Part shown: piece after piece, positions 1-6,765 of the stretch
Layout: the number at the start of each line of letters is the position of its first letter
Position numbering within the stretch: the first letter of the stretch is position 1
From: a bacterium
Lineage (GTDB): Bacteria; SZUA-79; Acidulodesulfobacterales; Acidulodesulfobacteraceae
NCBI GenBank assembly: GCA_021798875.1
Contig: JAJZBN010000002.1
Span: forward strand, 1-64,000
DNA length: 64,000 nucleotides
Reading direction: 5' to 3'
The notes under the pieces: model-generated
Databases searched by the model: none
What the model saw: the letters and a program-made list of their open reading frames with translations, nothing else
What the model was told of the DNA's origin: nothing
Made by a program: the position numbers and the translations under genes

Positions 1-2
1 CG

Positions 3-80
3 ACAGGCAGCGAAACGACTCTCGAACTAAACCTTGCCGTCATAAAAGTAAAACATACGGTAAAGAAGGGAAAGAAATAA
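3..80 (+). CDS. C-terminal end of an unidentified protein (runs in from the left edge)
   Basis: The third forward frame is open from the window edge to a TAA at 78-80 and encodes 25 residues ending in a basic tail (…VKKGKK). Its stop is followed at once by a good Shine-Dalgarno (AAGGAG near 84-89) and a second small reading frame, which suggests a real gene end. Nothing in the short segment identifies a family, and chance openness cannot be excluded. Confidence 0.3.
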   Translation, partial: TGSETTLELNLAVIKVKHTVKKGKK

Positions 81-98
81 AAAAAAGGAGAGCTTGCA

Positions 99-161
99 GT
101 GACAGTTTATGAATTAATCGAAGAACTTAAGAAATATCCGCCTGAAATGAGGGCAGCATAA
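99..161 (+). pseudogene. Truncated small protein of the 'MTVxELIEELKKYPP' type
   Basis: A GTG start at 99 follows an AAGGAG ribosome site by about 9 nt. It opens a 20-residue peptide beginning with the T-V-Y-E-L-I-E-E-L-K-K-Y-P-P pattern. That N-terminus resembles small phage or mobile-element proteins that normally run on for about 80 residues, but here a TAA follows after only six more residues. I read this as a 5' remnant cut off by a frameshift or deletion. The family link rests on recall of a short motif, so it is tentative. Confidence 0.4.
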
Positions 162-348
162 ACTTTTCTCAAGATATTAGGTATGCGCTGTTAATATTAT
201 AGGAGCTATTATCGGCAAAAATCCACTAAGATAAAAAATAAGGCGTGTTTGCTAACTTGTCAATAGTATTATAAATTACCTAAATTATATTTAACCGGCT
301 TTAAAACGCAAATACGGCGGTTTTTTTATCGGCAAAAAGTTAGGGATT

Positions 349-436
349 CCATGTCTTTGTATATTTACGATATAGAAATTAATGAAATATCCTTAAAAGA
401 ATAAAAAAATAAAATATGTTATAATTATCTTATTAT
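349..436 (+). repeat. Direct repeat, copy 1, left part (interrupted by the MNT/HEPN cassette)
   Basis: Positions 349-436 match 9209-9296 with only scattered differences. The match stops in the middle of the ATG of the nucleotidyltransferase gene. It resumes at 1311 after the HEPN gene, while the second copy runs straight through. The segment carries a TATAAT box at 420-425 and an AT-rich inverted repeat at 388-403. Confidence 0.85.
388..425 (+). promoter_or_regulatory. Probable promoter and operator of the MNT/HEPN pair
   Basis: A perfect TATAAT lies at 420-425, ten bases before the ATG at 435, so the transcript would be almost leaderless. Upstream at 388-403 is TATCCTTAAAAGAATA. The equivalent in the second repeat copy (9247-9262) is the perfect palindrome TATCCTTAAAAGGATA. 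No clear -35 is visible. Autoregulation through this palindrome is inferred from the usual habit of toxin-antitoxin pairs. Confidence 0.4.
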
Positions 437-854
437 GAGAAGTAATATAGCAAAAACAACAAAATATTTGAATTATCTCACGGACAATGAAAGGAATGCC
501 CTACTCGACTTAAAAGAAAAGGTTGCAGAAAAATATCCTATTGTAAAATTAATTCTTTACGGTTCTAAGGCAAGGGGGGATTACAATCGGGATTCCGACA
601 TAGATCTGCTTATAGTGATTGGCGACGATTACAAAATAGACAAAAATGTTTCATTTGAAGAACTAAAAAATCGCTATTTTATGCGTATAAATGGAGATAT
701 TAGAGAAAAAATATTAGACATCATAGTAGATATTGAACTAAAATACGGCATTTTTATTGATTGGCACGCAGAATATAAGAGTTATTTGAACACCCGTGTT
801 GCCGGAATTGAACCTTGGTATCAAAATGTCAACCGTGACGGAGTCGAGTTATGA
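435..854 (+). CDS. Nucleotidyltransferase-domain protein (MNT, likely antitoxin of an MNT/HEPN pair)
   Basis: This is a 139-residue protein of the minimal nucleotidyltransferase family. Residues about 43-58 show the family signature: a Gly-Ser followed ten residues later by Asp-Ile-Asp (GSKARGDYNRDSDIDL), which forms the metal- and nucleotide-binding site. In MNT/HEPN toxin-antitoxin systems the MNT partner nucleotidylates and so neutralises the HEPN protein. That role is assumed here from the neighbour, since the HEPN ATG overlaps this gene's last codons (ATGA, 851-854). The gene lies exactly inside an interrupted direct repeat. There is no visible Shine-Dalgarno, and a TATAAT sits ten bases upstream. 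Another small housekeeping nucleotidyltransferase role is possible but less likely. Confidence 0.85.
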   Translation: MRSNIAKTTKYLNYLTDNERNALLDLKEKVAEKYPIVKLILYGSKARGDYNRDSDIDLLIVIGDDYKIDKNVSFEELKNRYFMRINGDIREKILDIIVDIELKYGIFIDWHAEYKSYLNTRVAGIEPWYQNVNRDGVEL

Positions 855-1285
855 CTTTGCAAAAAAAGGACAAACTGGCTCTTATAAATTATAAAATAGA
901 AATGTCCGAACTGGCATTAAAAGCGGCAATAAGAGAGTTTGAAGCTGAAGATATGTTTACGGCTTCAAACAGAATTTATTACGCATGTTTTTACTCAGTT
1001 GAAGCATTAATGCTAACGAATGATTTATCATTCAAAGACCATGGAAAACTAAAAGGCGAGTTTAATAGGCAGTTTGTTTACAAAGGGCTCGTAGATAAAA
1101 AATATTACAAAATACTTGATAATGCTTTTGAACAAAGACAAGCAGGAGACTATAGAAGCTTTGTGAAGTTTACAAAAGAAGAGATTGAATCATCTCTCGA
1201 CCAGGCAAAGATATTTGTAAAAGATATTAATGAATTAACTTTAAAAACTATTAAAGACATTGACATTGATAAAACAAAAAATTAA
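851..1285 (+). CDS. HEPN-domain protein (likely toxin of the MNT/HEPN pair)
   Basis: This is a 144-residue, mostly helical protein with the HEPN pattern. Helix one has the aromatic run RIYYACFYSVEALM at about residues 41-54, a lysine-rich middle follows, and then comes Arg-Gln-Ala-Gly-Asp-Tyr (R-x4-Y) near residue 97. It ends in a helix typical of PF05168-type HEPN proteins. The classical RNase motif R-x4-6-H of the DUF86/HepT branch is not seen, so ribonuclease activity is uncertain. Translation is coupled to the nucleotidyltransferase through a 4-base overlap. The reading frame ends about 25 bases before the second half of the interrupted repeat, so the two genes fill the inserted cassette almost exactly. 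Confidence 0.8.
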   Translation: MTLQKKDKLALINYKIEMSELALKAAIREFEAEDMFTASNRIYYACFYSVEALMLTNDLSFKDHGKLKGEFNRQFVYKGLVDKKYYKILDNAFEQRQAGDYRSFVKFTKEEIESSLDQAKIFVKDINELTLKTIKDIDIDKTKN

Positions 1286-1310
1286 AGTTCCTGAAATTAT
1301 TTACGCAACG

Positions 1311-1544
1311 ATTTATAATTTAACTTTTTCGAATTTTAAAGCTACAACGATTTAAAAACTGTGCAACGATTTTGCAACGCTCCATCTAAAAAAACGGCAA
1401 AATATGGGGTATTTAGCGGAATTGTCGGAATTGCTGAAAACATTATAAATTCTATAACTGCAGGCGGAAAGTCGATTTGTTGATTTTGCCTTATTTAGCC
1501 TTTTAATCAGGTGTTCGTGGGTTCGACTCCCGCGCGGCTCACCA
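1311..1544 (+). repeat. Direct repeat, copy 1, right part, ending in a tRNA-Lys 3' half
   Basis: This segment matches 9295-9528 along its length, including the shared blocks around 1372-1425 and the GCAGGCGGAAAGTCG block near 1460. It ends with a tRNA 3' half in both copies. A forward reading frame from about 1369 is open for about 38 codons. The second copy keeps the nucleotide match but shows no protein-like constraint, so I treat the segment as non-coding attachment-region DNA. The rest of the gap up to 1788 shows nothing I recognise. Confidence 0.8.
1499..1544 (+). other. tRNA-Lys(UUU) 3'-half fragment with CCA, att-like
   Basis: From the anticodon loop on, this reads like tRNA-Lys. It has CTTTTAA loop and TCAG stem bases at 1500-1510, a T-arm GTGGG-TTCGACT-CCCGC, an acceptor strand GCGGCTC, discriminator A, and CCA at 1542-1544. 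No 5' half precedes it, so it cannot be a functional tRNA. Such 3' halves are what tyrosine recombinases leave when an element integrates into a tRNA gene. A truncated recombinase gene lies about 900 bases away. Confidence 0.75.
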
Positions 1545-1788
1545 GTAAAATCAAAGCTTTACAGTATATTAAAAGCAGTTAATTTTTTCGACTGTGCCCT
1601 AATTTGTGCAAAAAGATTTCTATAAGACGCCGTTATTAATCTATTTAATAATTTGATTTAAGCCTTCCTTTACTATTTACGGAATTATGACGGTTTTCTT
1701 ACAAAACGGTTAAATTTTTGTTACAAATCTATTACAATAATCTTTTTTATGCTGATATTTAGTAGATTTCCGCTTAGTGCCCTGACAA

Positions 1789-2025
1789 TTAAATATTTAA
1801 TTTGACTTCTATCTTTTTCTTTGCCCTAGAAATTCCAAACAAGGCATATACGGGGCAAAACCCGCTAATTCCAATAAATAAAGTAAAAATACCAAAGATT
1901 ATTAAGAACATCGCTAACGCAAAAATCCAATTTAACTTGAATAAAATAAGAAATCCAACTATTAGAAAGATTATTCCAAGAATAATTCTGACAATTCTTT
2001 CGCCTCTAGCCGTATTAACTTTCAT
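1789..2025 (-). CDS. DUF2892 (YgaP transmembrane-like) small membrane protein
   Basis: This 78-residue protein has two hydrophobic segments (about 12-30 and 34-56). It ends with the family hallmark G-F-C-P-V-Y-A-L-F-G-I-S at about 55-66, which is the DUF2892 pattern of inner-membrane proteins often found alone or fused to rhodanese domains. The ATG at 2025 is preceded by a GGGGGAGC ribosome site. The function is unknown. In other genomes the family often travels with sulfur- or metal-stress genes, but here it sits in a decayed island with no informative partner. Confidence 0.75.
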   Translation of the reverse strand: MKVNTARGERIVRIILGIIFLIVGFLILFKLNWIFALAMFLIIFGIFTLFIGISGFCPVYALFGISRAKKKIEVKLNI

Positions 2026-2260
2026 AAAAAGCTCCCCCTTTTTTTTTGGAAAATATTAATAGCTTCTTTTAATTTGTTTTGCCGCTTTCAAAACATACCA
2101 TTATTTTACTATTTATATAACGAAGTTTCCCTGAAAAAGAACTTCCGGTATCGACCTGTCAACGCATTTCCTGAAATATATCGACCTTATGAAAATTTTA
2201 ATTTATACATGTCTAATTTTTCGATTGAACCGCTTAAAGCCGTCATTTATTATTGCCATT

Positions 2261-2434
2261 TTATATCTTTTGATGCCTTCCTATCAAAAAATATAAAATA
2301 GATCCTAAAAACGGCACGAAAATAATAGTAATAACCCATGCAGTTTTATCGCCGTTTTCGAATCTTCCTGATAAAGCATTAGCTAAAGCCCAAACCACAA
2401 AAACTATATAAATTAATATAATGAGACTTGCCAT
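2261..2434 (-). CDS. Small PLDc_N-type membrane peptide
   Basis: A 57-codon frame starts with ATG at 2432-2434 behind a strong AAGGAG site. It encodes two hydrophobic helices (residues about 4-20 and 33-52) joined by a polar loop with F-E-N-G-D-K-T-A-W. That loop and the P-F-L-G-S-I-L-Y-F-L-I-G-R ending are typical of the phospholipase D N-terminal membrane module (PLDc_N), which also occurs as a stand-alone peptide. Catalytic HKD motifs are absent, as expected for stand-alone copies. Its role is unknown. The ribosome site, the membrane pattern and the family motif together argue that it is real. Confidence 0.65.
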   Translation of the reverse strand: MASLIILIYIVFVVWALANALSGRFENGDKTAWVITIIFVPFLGSILYFLIGRHQKI

Positions 2435-2468
2435 AATAGCTCCTTTTTATAGTCCGCATTGCGGACGG

Positions 2469-3011
2469 TTAAATAAGAATATTATTTGCTCTGCCTATCG
2501 CTTCAGCCAAATCCTTGTTCGAATATTTAAGATATATCAACGTATTGCTAATATTACTATGCCCTAAAAAGTTTTTCAAGAGCATTATATTCATGCCTGA
2601 GTCCAACAAATGCACGGCTCTTGTATGTCTTAAAGCGTGCGGATGGGCTTTATCTAAAAAAGAGTTACCGAGAATCTTTAAAGTGTTATATTTCAAGATA
2701 TAACTTATACTCTTTCTGGCTATTGCCGGACCGCCGGTTTTTTTAGACAAGATAAAATCGTTATCGTTTAATTTATGCGATATACGGTGATTTAAGATTA
2801 AAGACAGAAGTTTGTCGGATATTTTCAAATAACGGTATGTTTTATTAGTTTTTCGTTGTTTTAGCGTTAATACTTTGACCCTGCCGGTTCCCGGTTCCAC
2901 GTCAGAAAATTTTAAATCTCTCGCCTCTTCGACCCTGGCGCCGGTTTCGTACATTATCAAGATTGCAAGTTTATGAAAGTCGTTTACTGTCCCTTCGAGC
3001 AGGGCTTTCAA
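2469..3011 (-). CDS. Tyrosine recombinase/integrase, N-terminally truncated (catalytic domain only)
   Basis: The 180 residues from a TTG cover a complete catalytic domain: Arg in G-A-R-V-E-E-A (near 26), Lys in the β-hairpin L-K-Q-R-K (near 51), H-A-L-R-H (near 124-128), the L-G-H motif (near 149), and the nucleophile Tyr in Y-L-K-Y (near 160). The frame continues upstream to about 3115 as E-Q-L and similar linker residues and then meets a stop. The usual N-terminal SAM-like core-binding domain (about 100 residues) is therefore missing. Directly upstream is an unrelated epimerase fragment, which shows a deletion or recombination junction. It was probably once the integrase of the surrounding tRNA-Lys-flanked island and is likely inactive now. 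Confidence 0.75.
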   Translation of the reverse strand: MKALLEGTVNDFHKLAILIMYETGARVEEARDLKFSDVEPGTGRVKVLTLKQRKTNKTYRYLKISDKLLSLILNHRISHKLNDNDFILSKKTGGPAIARKSISYILKYNTLKILGNSFLDKAHPHALRHTRAVHLLDSGMNIMLLKNFLGHSNISNTLIYLKYSNKDLAEAIGRANNILI

Positions 3012-3054
3012 TTGTTCGGTGGAATAAAAAACGATATTGTCGTTTTCGTAATAA

Positions 3055-3318
3055 TTATTTCCTTTTAATTCTGTCCGGACGAGTTTTGTCTTGCCGCCGG
3101 ATTCCAGCCGATTTTACCATCCATTTTTTCAAAACCGAATACTTAGGATTAACCCCTAACTCGCCTGCAACAAATTCAATAAAAGTTTTTAAATTAATCG
3201 CAGGGCTAAATGTCGGCAAATGCCATATCTGATTGAAAGTATCCTCTTTGCTTGTTAATAAATGCAATCCTTTTGCGTAATCGACGGTATATGTGAATGA
3301 AGAAATTGTTTGAAAAAG
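3055..3318 (-). pseudogene. C-terminal fragment of an NAD-dependent epimerase/dehydratase
   Basis: The minus frame is open from 3318 to 3055. It reads Y-T-V-D-Y-A-K-G-L-H-L-L, then I-W-H-L-P-T, then F-I-E-F-V-A-G-E-L-G-V-N-P-K-Y, then K-W-M-V-K-S-A-G-I. That order is typical of the C-terminal third of extended short-chain (NAD-dependent epimerase/dehydratase) proteins. The Rossmann N-terminus and catalytic Y-x3-K are absent. An in-frame stop lies just upstream, and the family match ends where the integrase frame begins. This is a relic whose 3' end was replaced by the recombinase segment. Confidence 0.6.
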
Positions 3319-3340
3319 TTAAATATTTTTAATATTGTTT

Positions 3341-3805
3341 TCATTTTTTATCGCTGCATGCGCCGATTCTTTTTCCGGTAAGTTCGATGTTTGAATTAGC
3401 ATTCATTGTCCTGCCTTGATATGTGTTAATAGTGTTGATATGTCCATGCATATGCATTGTTTTATCGTTAGGAAAATACTCAAATATAAGTTCTTTTATT
3501 TCAGAGCCGGCTTTAACAGAACATTCAAAGCGTGTTATTACTGTTTTGCCGTTAATAGTTACGACGGGTTTTGGGCAGTCAGCCGGCATATCGGGATTCT
3601 TCTGTAAAAGCGGTTTAAATTTATTGCCGATACAGGTTGAATAAGTAGAAGTCATAGGCGGCGCAGAGTACGCAAGTCCGGCAACGGTTGTCGTTATTGT
3701 TTGAGTATATTGCCATAATCCAGGCAAAAACAGCCTGCCTGCAAATGCGTTGGTGCTAAAAGCTAAGCTCATGAATATACTTATTAATACAAACATTTTC
3801 TTCAT
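3341..3805 (-). CDS. DUF3617 family exported protein
   Basis: This 154-residue protein begins with a signal peptide: two lysines, a hydrophobic core to about residue 20, and cleavage near A-F-A/G. The mature part has the DUF3617 layout: P-G-L-W near the start, four cysteines (in S-T-C-I-G, A-D-C-P, E-C-S and A-C-S), and alternating short β-strands. Members are predicted periplasmic proteins of unknown function, probably disulfide-bonded. The ATG follows an AGGAGGAACG site. Downstream, 3806-4051 on the other side of the start shows no recognisable gene, promoter or hairpin. Confidence 0.7.
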   Translation of the reverse strand: MKKMFVLISIFMSLAFSTNAFAGRLFLPGLWQYTQTITTTVAGLAYSAPPMTSTYSTCIGNKFKPLLQKNPDMPADCPKPVVTINGKTVITRFECSVKAGSEIKELIFEYFPNDKTMHMHGHINTINTYQGRTMNANSNIELTGKRIGACSDKK

Positions 3806-4051
3806 ATCGTTCCTCCTTTTTTTGTAAAAAATTATAGATACGGTTATCAGATCTATTTTAAATGTTTTTATGCAGAATAAATTAACTATAGAACTATGCT
3901 ATATTACATGCTAAAGGACAGCTCTACAAGTTTAGTCAAGGAGTCCCATTTAGTAACTATCCATTTATTGTTAGGTTATTATCTCAATAAATAGTTAAAA
4001 AAACAATCTAAAAATTATGCGGCTGCATCGGTAATAAAATAAAGGAATTTT

Positions 4052-4686
4052 TTAATATTTCGGGCAATATTTATTAGCTTCGTTAACAGCTATTTTTATC
4101 TGTTTTGCGTTCAGGCGGCGTTTAAGCAAATCATTCAAAGCTCTATTAAACAGGCAGTATTTTTTACTGAATGCAAAACCGTGAGCGCGTGCAATAATAA
4201 ACCATTTAGAGATTTAATATAATTTTTTGTTACCCCGTTGCCTTTGTAATAAGCATATCCTAACATCGCCTGTGCAGATGAATCTCCCTGATTTGCAGAA
4301 AACTTAAACCAATAAACAGCCGACTTATAATTTTTTCTTACCCCTTTTCCATAATAATACATTCTGCCTAAATTATATTCCGCCGTATAATTACCCTGAC
4401 GCGCTGCTAAATTAAACCAGAATAACGCTATTCTGTAATTTTGCTTAACGCCGTGTCCCGCAAAAAAACAGAGTCCTAAATTATTTTGCGCGCATGCGTC
4501 ATTTTGTATGGCCGACAGATTATACCATTTAACTGCTTTTTTATATGCATCCAGCATATAGCTATGTTCATAAGCGTCATTTATTTCAGTCTTAACAATT
4601 TTACTATATTCCTGATTGATTGCATATCTGTACCAGTAATGTTTCCGCATCCATTTTTCCGGTATTAATTCTTTGTTATAATACAT
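4052..4686 (-). pseudogene. Sel1-repeat (TPR-like) protein, frameshifted
   Basis: Three Sel1-like repeats are clear, with cores like A-Q-N-N-L-G-L-C-F-F-A-G-H-G-V and A-E-Y-N-L-G-R-M-Y-Y-G-K-G-V. After A-M-L-G-Y-A-Y-Y-K-G-N-G-V the original frame runs into an unrelated tail ending at 4135. One missing base at about 4208-4212 restores a family-like tail: K-S followed by K-W-F-I-I-A-R-A-H-G-F, then a charged helix, to a TAA at 4052. The 5' end is also doubtful. No ribosome site precedes the ATG at 4686, and the frame continues upstream with a Sel1-like E-Y-T-L-G-Y. Either a real pseudogene or a single-base sequencing error would explain it. Confidence 0.65.
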
Positions 4687-4843
4687 ATAACCAAGTGTAT
4701 ATTCATGTGAAAGGAAATAAAAATAAAAAAAATATAAATCGGACGAATTTCATATTTATTATCAATATATCTTTAGTTTGTTATTGGTATTTATCATTGT
4801 TGCTATATTTAAACATTATATATTTGTTTTTACAATAAAAATA

Positions 4844-5248
4844 TTAGTTAAATAATTTTTCGTTAAAAACAATAACGGCACGATAGCTTATTAAGAGTAA
4901 TTGGCAATCGCCTTGTATATCTTTCCGTTCCGATTGAAATAAAAACTTCGGCGGCAAACCGTCCTCTATCTCCTTTATAATAAATAACAACAGTGTCAAT
5001 CCCCCCCCCGTCAAAACGGAGATAAACTCAAAACGCAAGTCAGGCATCAGCTTAAGAACTTCTGTCCAGTATGCTTTATTAGTAAATACCGAAACGTTAT
5101 GCATGTTTGAAACTATTCCGCCGCTAACGGAATAAAATTCAACATGAAAGTTATCTTTTAACCGTCCTAATATTTCTGCCAGACCAAAAACGTCGAGCGT
5201 TTCAAAATCTTGAAATAATATAAATGCAACTTCTTTGACAGAGTTCAT
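4844..5248 (-). pseudogene. DJ-1/PfpI family protein, truncated after a poly-C tract
   Basis: Residues 1-60 match the start of the DJ-1/PfpI class-I amidotransferase-like family: V-A-F-I-L-F-Q-D-F-E-T-L-D-V-F-G followed by a Y-S-V-S-G-G-I-V segment. The match fades near T-G-G-G, where the plus strand has nine consecutive C at 5001-5009. The tail beyond it is unlike the family and lacks the nucleophile-elbow cysteine. Neither alternative frame after the tract restores it. I consider it a degraded gene. The next gene upstream, a cupin, ends only 30 bases away on the same strand. Confidence 0.55.
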
Positions 5249-5278
5249 AATATAAAAACTGATTTAAGATAAATATTG

Positions 5279-5689
5279 TTAAACTTTCGGTTCTATTACC
5301 GTTATCTCTTTTACTTCGTCCGTAGCTCCGGTGCATATTACGAGCGCCGTGGTTTCGATATTAACAAGGTTGGCATGGGGATGACCTTCGGGATTCAATA
5401 CGTAATCTCCTGGAAATAATCTCTGTTCTCCGTTCCTGTAACAGTGTCCGCCTTCAAGTATATAAACATGCTCGTCGGAACGGGCAACCGCTACGGTTCT
5501 AATCATTTTGCCTTCCGGAGGAACGAATTTAATTAAATAGGCTGCTCCTTTCCCGTTTTCAAGTCTGTTGGTCAGCTGTTTTACAAAAACTATTTCTTTG
5601 CCGTCATGCAATACGCTTTCGCCGTAAATAGAGCTTGCGGGTATCCATTCTATTTCCTGCGTTCTGATAAATATAGCATCCGTTTCCAA
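5279..5689 (-). CDS. Cupin-domain protein
   Basis: This 136-residue single-domain protein has the double-stranded β-helix pattern. It includes S-D-E-H-V-Y-I-L-E-G-G near 70-80 and P-G-D-Y-V-L-N-P-E-G-H-P-H near 93-105, which provide a plausible metal site of His and Glu residues. The length and motifs suit stand-alone cupins of the ChrR/acetylacetone-dioxygenase-like group, but the substrate cannot be deduced. It precedes the DJ-1 relic on the same strand and may have been cotranscribed with it. No signal peptide is visible, so it is probably cytoplasmic. Confidence 0.65.
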   Translation of the reverse strand: METDAIFIRTQEIEWIPASSIYGESVLHDGKEIVFVKQLTNRLENGKGAAYLIKFVPPEGKMIRTVAVARSDEHVYILEGGHCYRNGEQRLFPGDYVLNPEGHPHANLVNIETTALVICTGATDEVKEITVIEPKV

Positions 5690-5868
5690 TTTAGCCCTCC
5701 AAAATTATTTGTTTAATTCAACCGGCTGTGTGAGTAATTATAGCATGACGTAAATCAACAAGCAAACCTAAACAATCACTCTATGAAGCCCGAACAATAC
5801 TCGGTCTATCGCTTTAGCATATTTATAGACATCCTTTAAATTTAGACTAATTAAAATTTATCATATAT

Positions 5869-6417
5869 TCAGCCTTTTAAGCCTGAGAGCCATTCATCCG
5901 TTCCTATTACCCTGCCGAACCGCACCTGAGTGACTAATATAGCTCTATGCAGTTCTTCGGCGGTAACGGAACCGGCGTAGTTTGTCATTGAAAGAGTTCC
6001 GGTAGCGTCGGACAAAAACTCCACGCCGTAACCGCGATGAAATGCGCTCCTTGCCGTAGAATCGCAGCAATTCTGGGTCATATATCCGATTATCGTAACG
6101 GTATCCGCACTTATGTCTTTAAGCCATTTATCTAATTGAGTATCTTTAAAGCTATCGGGAAAGTTTTTTTCAATCAAAATATCTCTGTGCCTCTTTAGAA
6201 TTTCAGGATGAAGTTCCCATTCATAGCTTCCCTTCCTAAAGACAGGCGATTCGGGTGATATTGCGGAATTTTGGATAACCGCCGTAGCTATTTTATTTTC
6301 CATTGCTCCGTCCATAATTTTAAGGATATTGTTAAAACTGCCTGAAGGATGAGATACCGGCAGTTTACCTGTAAAATATTCATTCTGGACGTCTATAACG
6401 ATTAGAGCGCGTTTCAT
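5869..6417 (-). CDS. Cysteine hydrolase of the isochorismatase family
   Basis: From the ATG at 6417 (preceded by CAGGAGG) the protein has 182 residues. A longer reading to 6459 adds an N-terminus with no ribosome site, so I prefer the shorter start. It shows the family triad: Asp in A-L-I-V-I-D-V-Q (near 8), Lys in I-L-I-E-K-N-F (near 86), and Cys in T-Q-N-C-C-D-S-T-A-R after the non-prolyl cis peptide. Such enzymes hydrolyse amides or enol ethers, but the substrate is unknown. A perfect 7-10-7 palindrome lies just upstream, suggesting control by a local repressor. The intergenic stretch 6460-6765 otherwise shows only AT-rich DNA and a short TCCGA/TCGGA hairpin near 6566-6580. Confidence 0.75.
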   Translation of the reverse strand: MKRALIVIDVQNEYFTGKLPVSHPSGSFNNILKIMDGAMENKIATAVIQNSAISPESPVFRKGSYEWELHPEILKRHRDILIEKNFPDSFKDTQLDKWLKDISADTVTIIGYMTQNCCDSTARSAFHRGYGVEFLSDATGTLSMTNYAGSVTAEELHRAILVTQVRFGRVIGTDEWLSGLKG

Positions 6418-6434
6418 AATTCCTCCTGGTATAA

Positions 6435-6458
6435 TGTTCACTGTAAGTATCGTGAACA
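6435..6458. promoter_or_regulatory. Inverted-repeat operator candidate upstream of the cysteine hydrolase
   Basis: TGTTCAC at 6435-6441 and GTGAACA at 6452-6458 are perfect complements around a 10-base spacer. The centre lies about 30 bases before the chosen ATG at 6417. Size and position suit a dimeric repressor site. No regulator gene lies next to it, so the cognate protein is unknown. Confidence 0.5.
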
Positions 6459-6765
6459 TATTTGTTAATTTGATTTATTTTGTTAAAATATTGTTAATTT
6501 GTAATATTAAATCTAACAAGCTTATCTAAAAGCAAGAAAGACGGTTTGTTTCCTCCTTATAGTCCGATTATATCGGAACTATTTAAATTAGTTTACCGTT
6601 TTCGGCAAACGTATTTTCCTATCTTCATTAAGATTAAGCAAAACTTTGCCGTTCGTTATTTATAAATTCTTTTTATTAAAATATTATTTACGAGCAAGCT
6701 TCGCATATCCCATAACAGCCCTTCTTCTCCGGAGCTTAGATTTATAATTTTAGGCCGTCTCTTCC

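Noticed and set aside
1369-1485. Possible short forward gene within the repeat
   Set aside because: No ribosome site or recognisable motif, and the second copy at about 9350-9465 drifts without respect to codons.
1802-2059. 85-codon plus-strand frame opposite DUF2892
   Set aside because: The minus-strand DUF2892 gene has a family motif and ribosome site; the plus frame is its shadow.
6418-6459. Longer N-terminus for the cysteine hydrolase
   Set aside because: It lacks a ribosome site and would place the palindrome inside the gene; the ATG at 6417 has CAGGAGG and starts just before the family's first β-strand.
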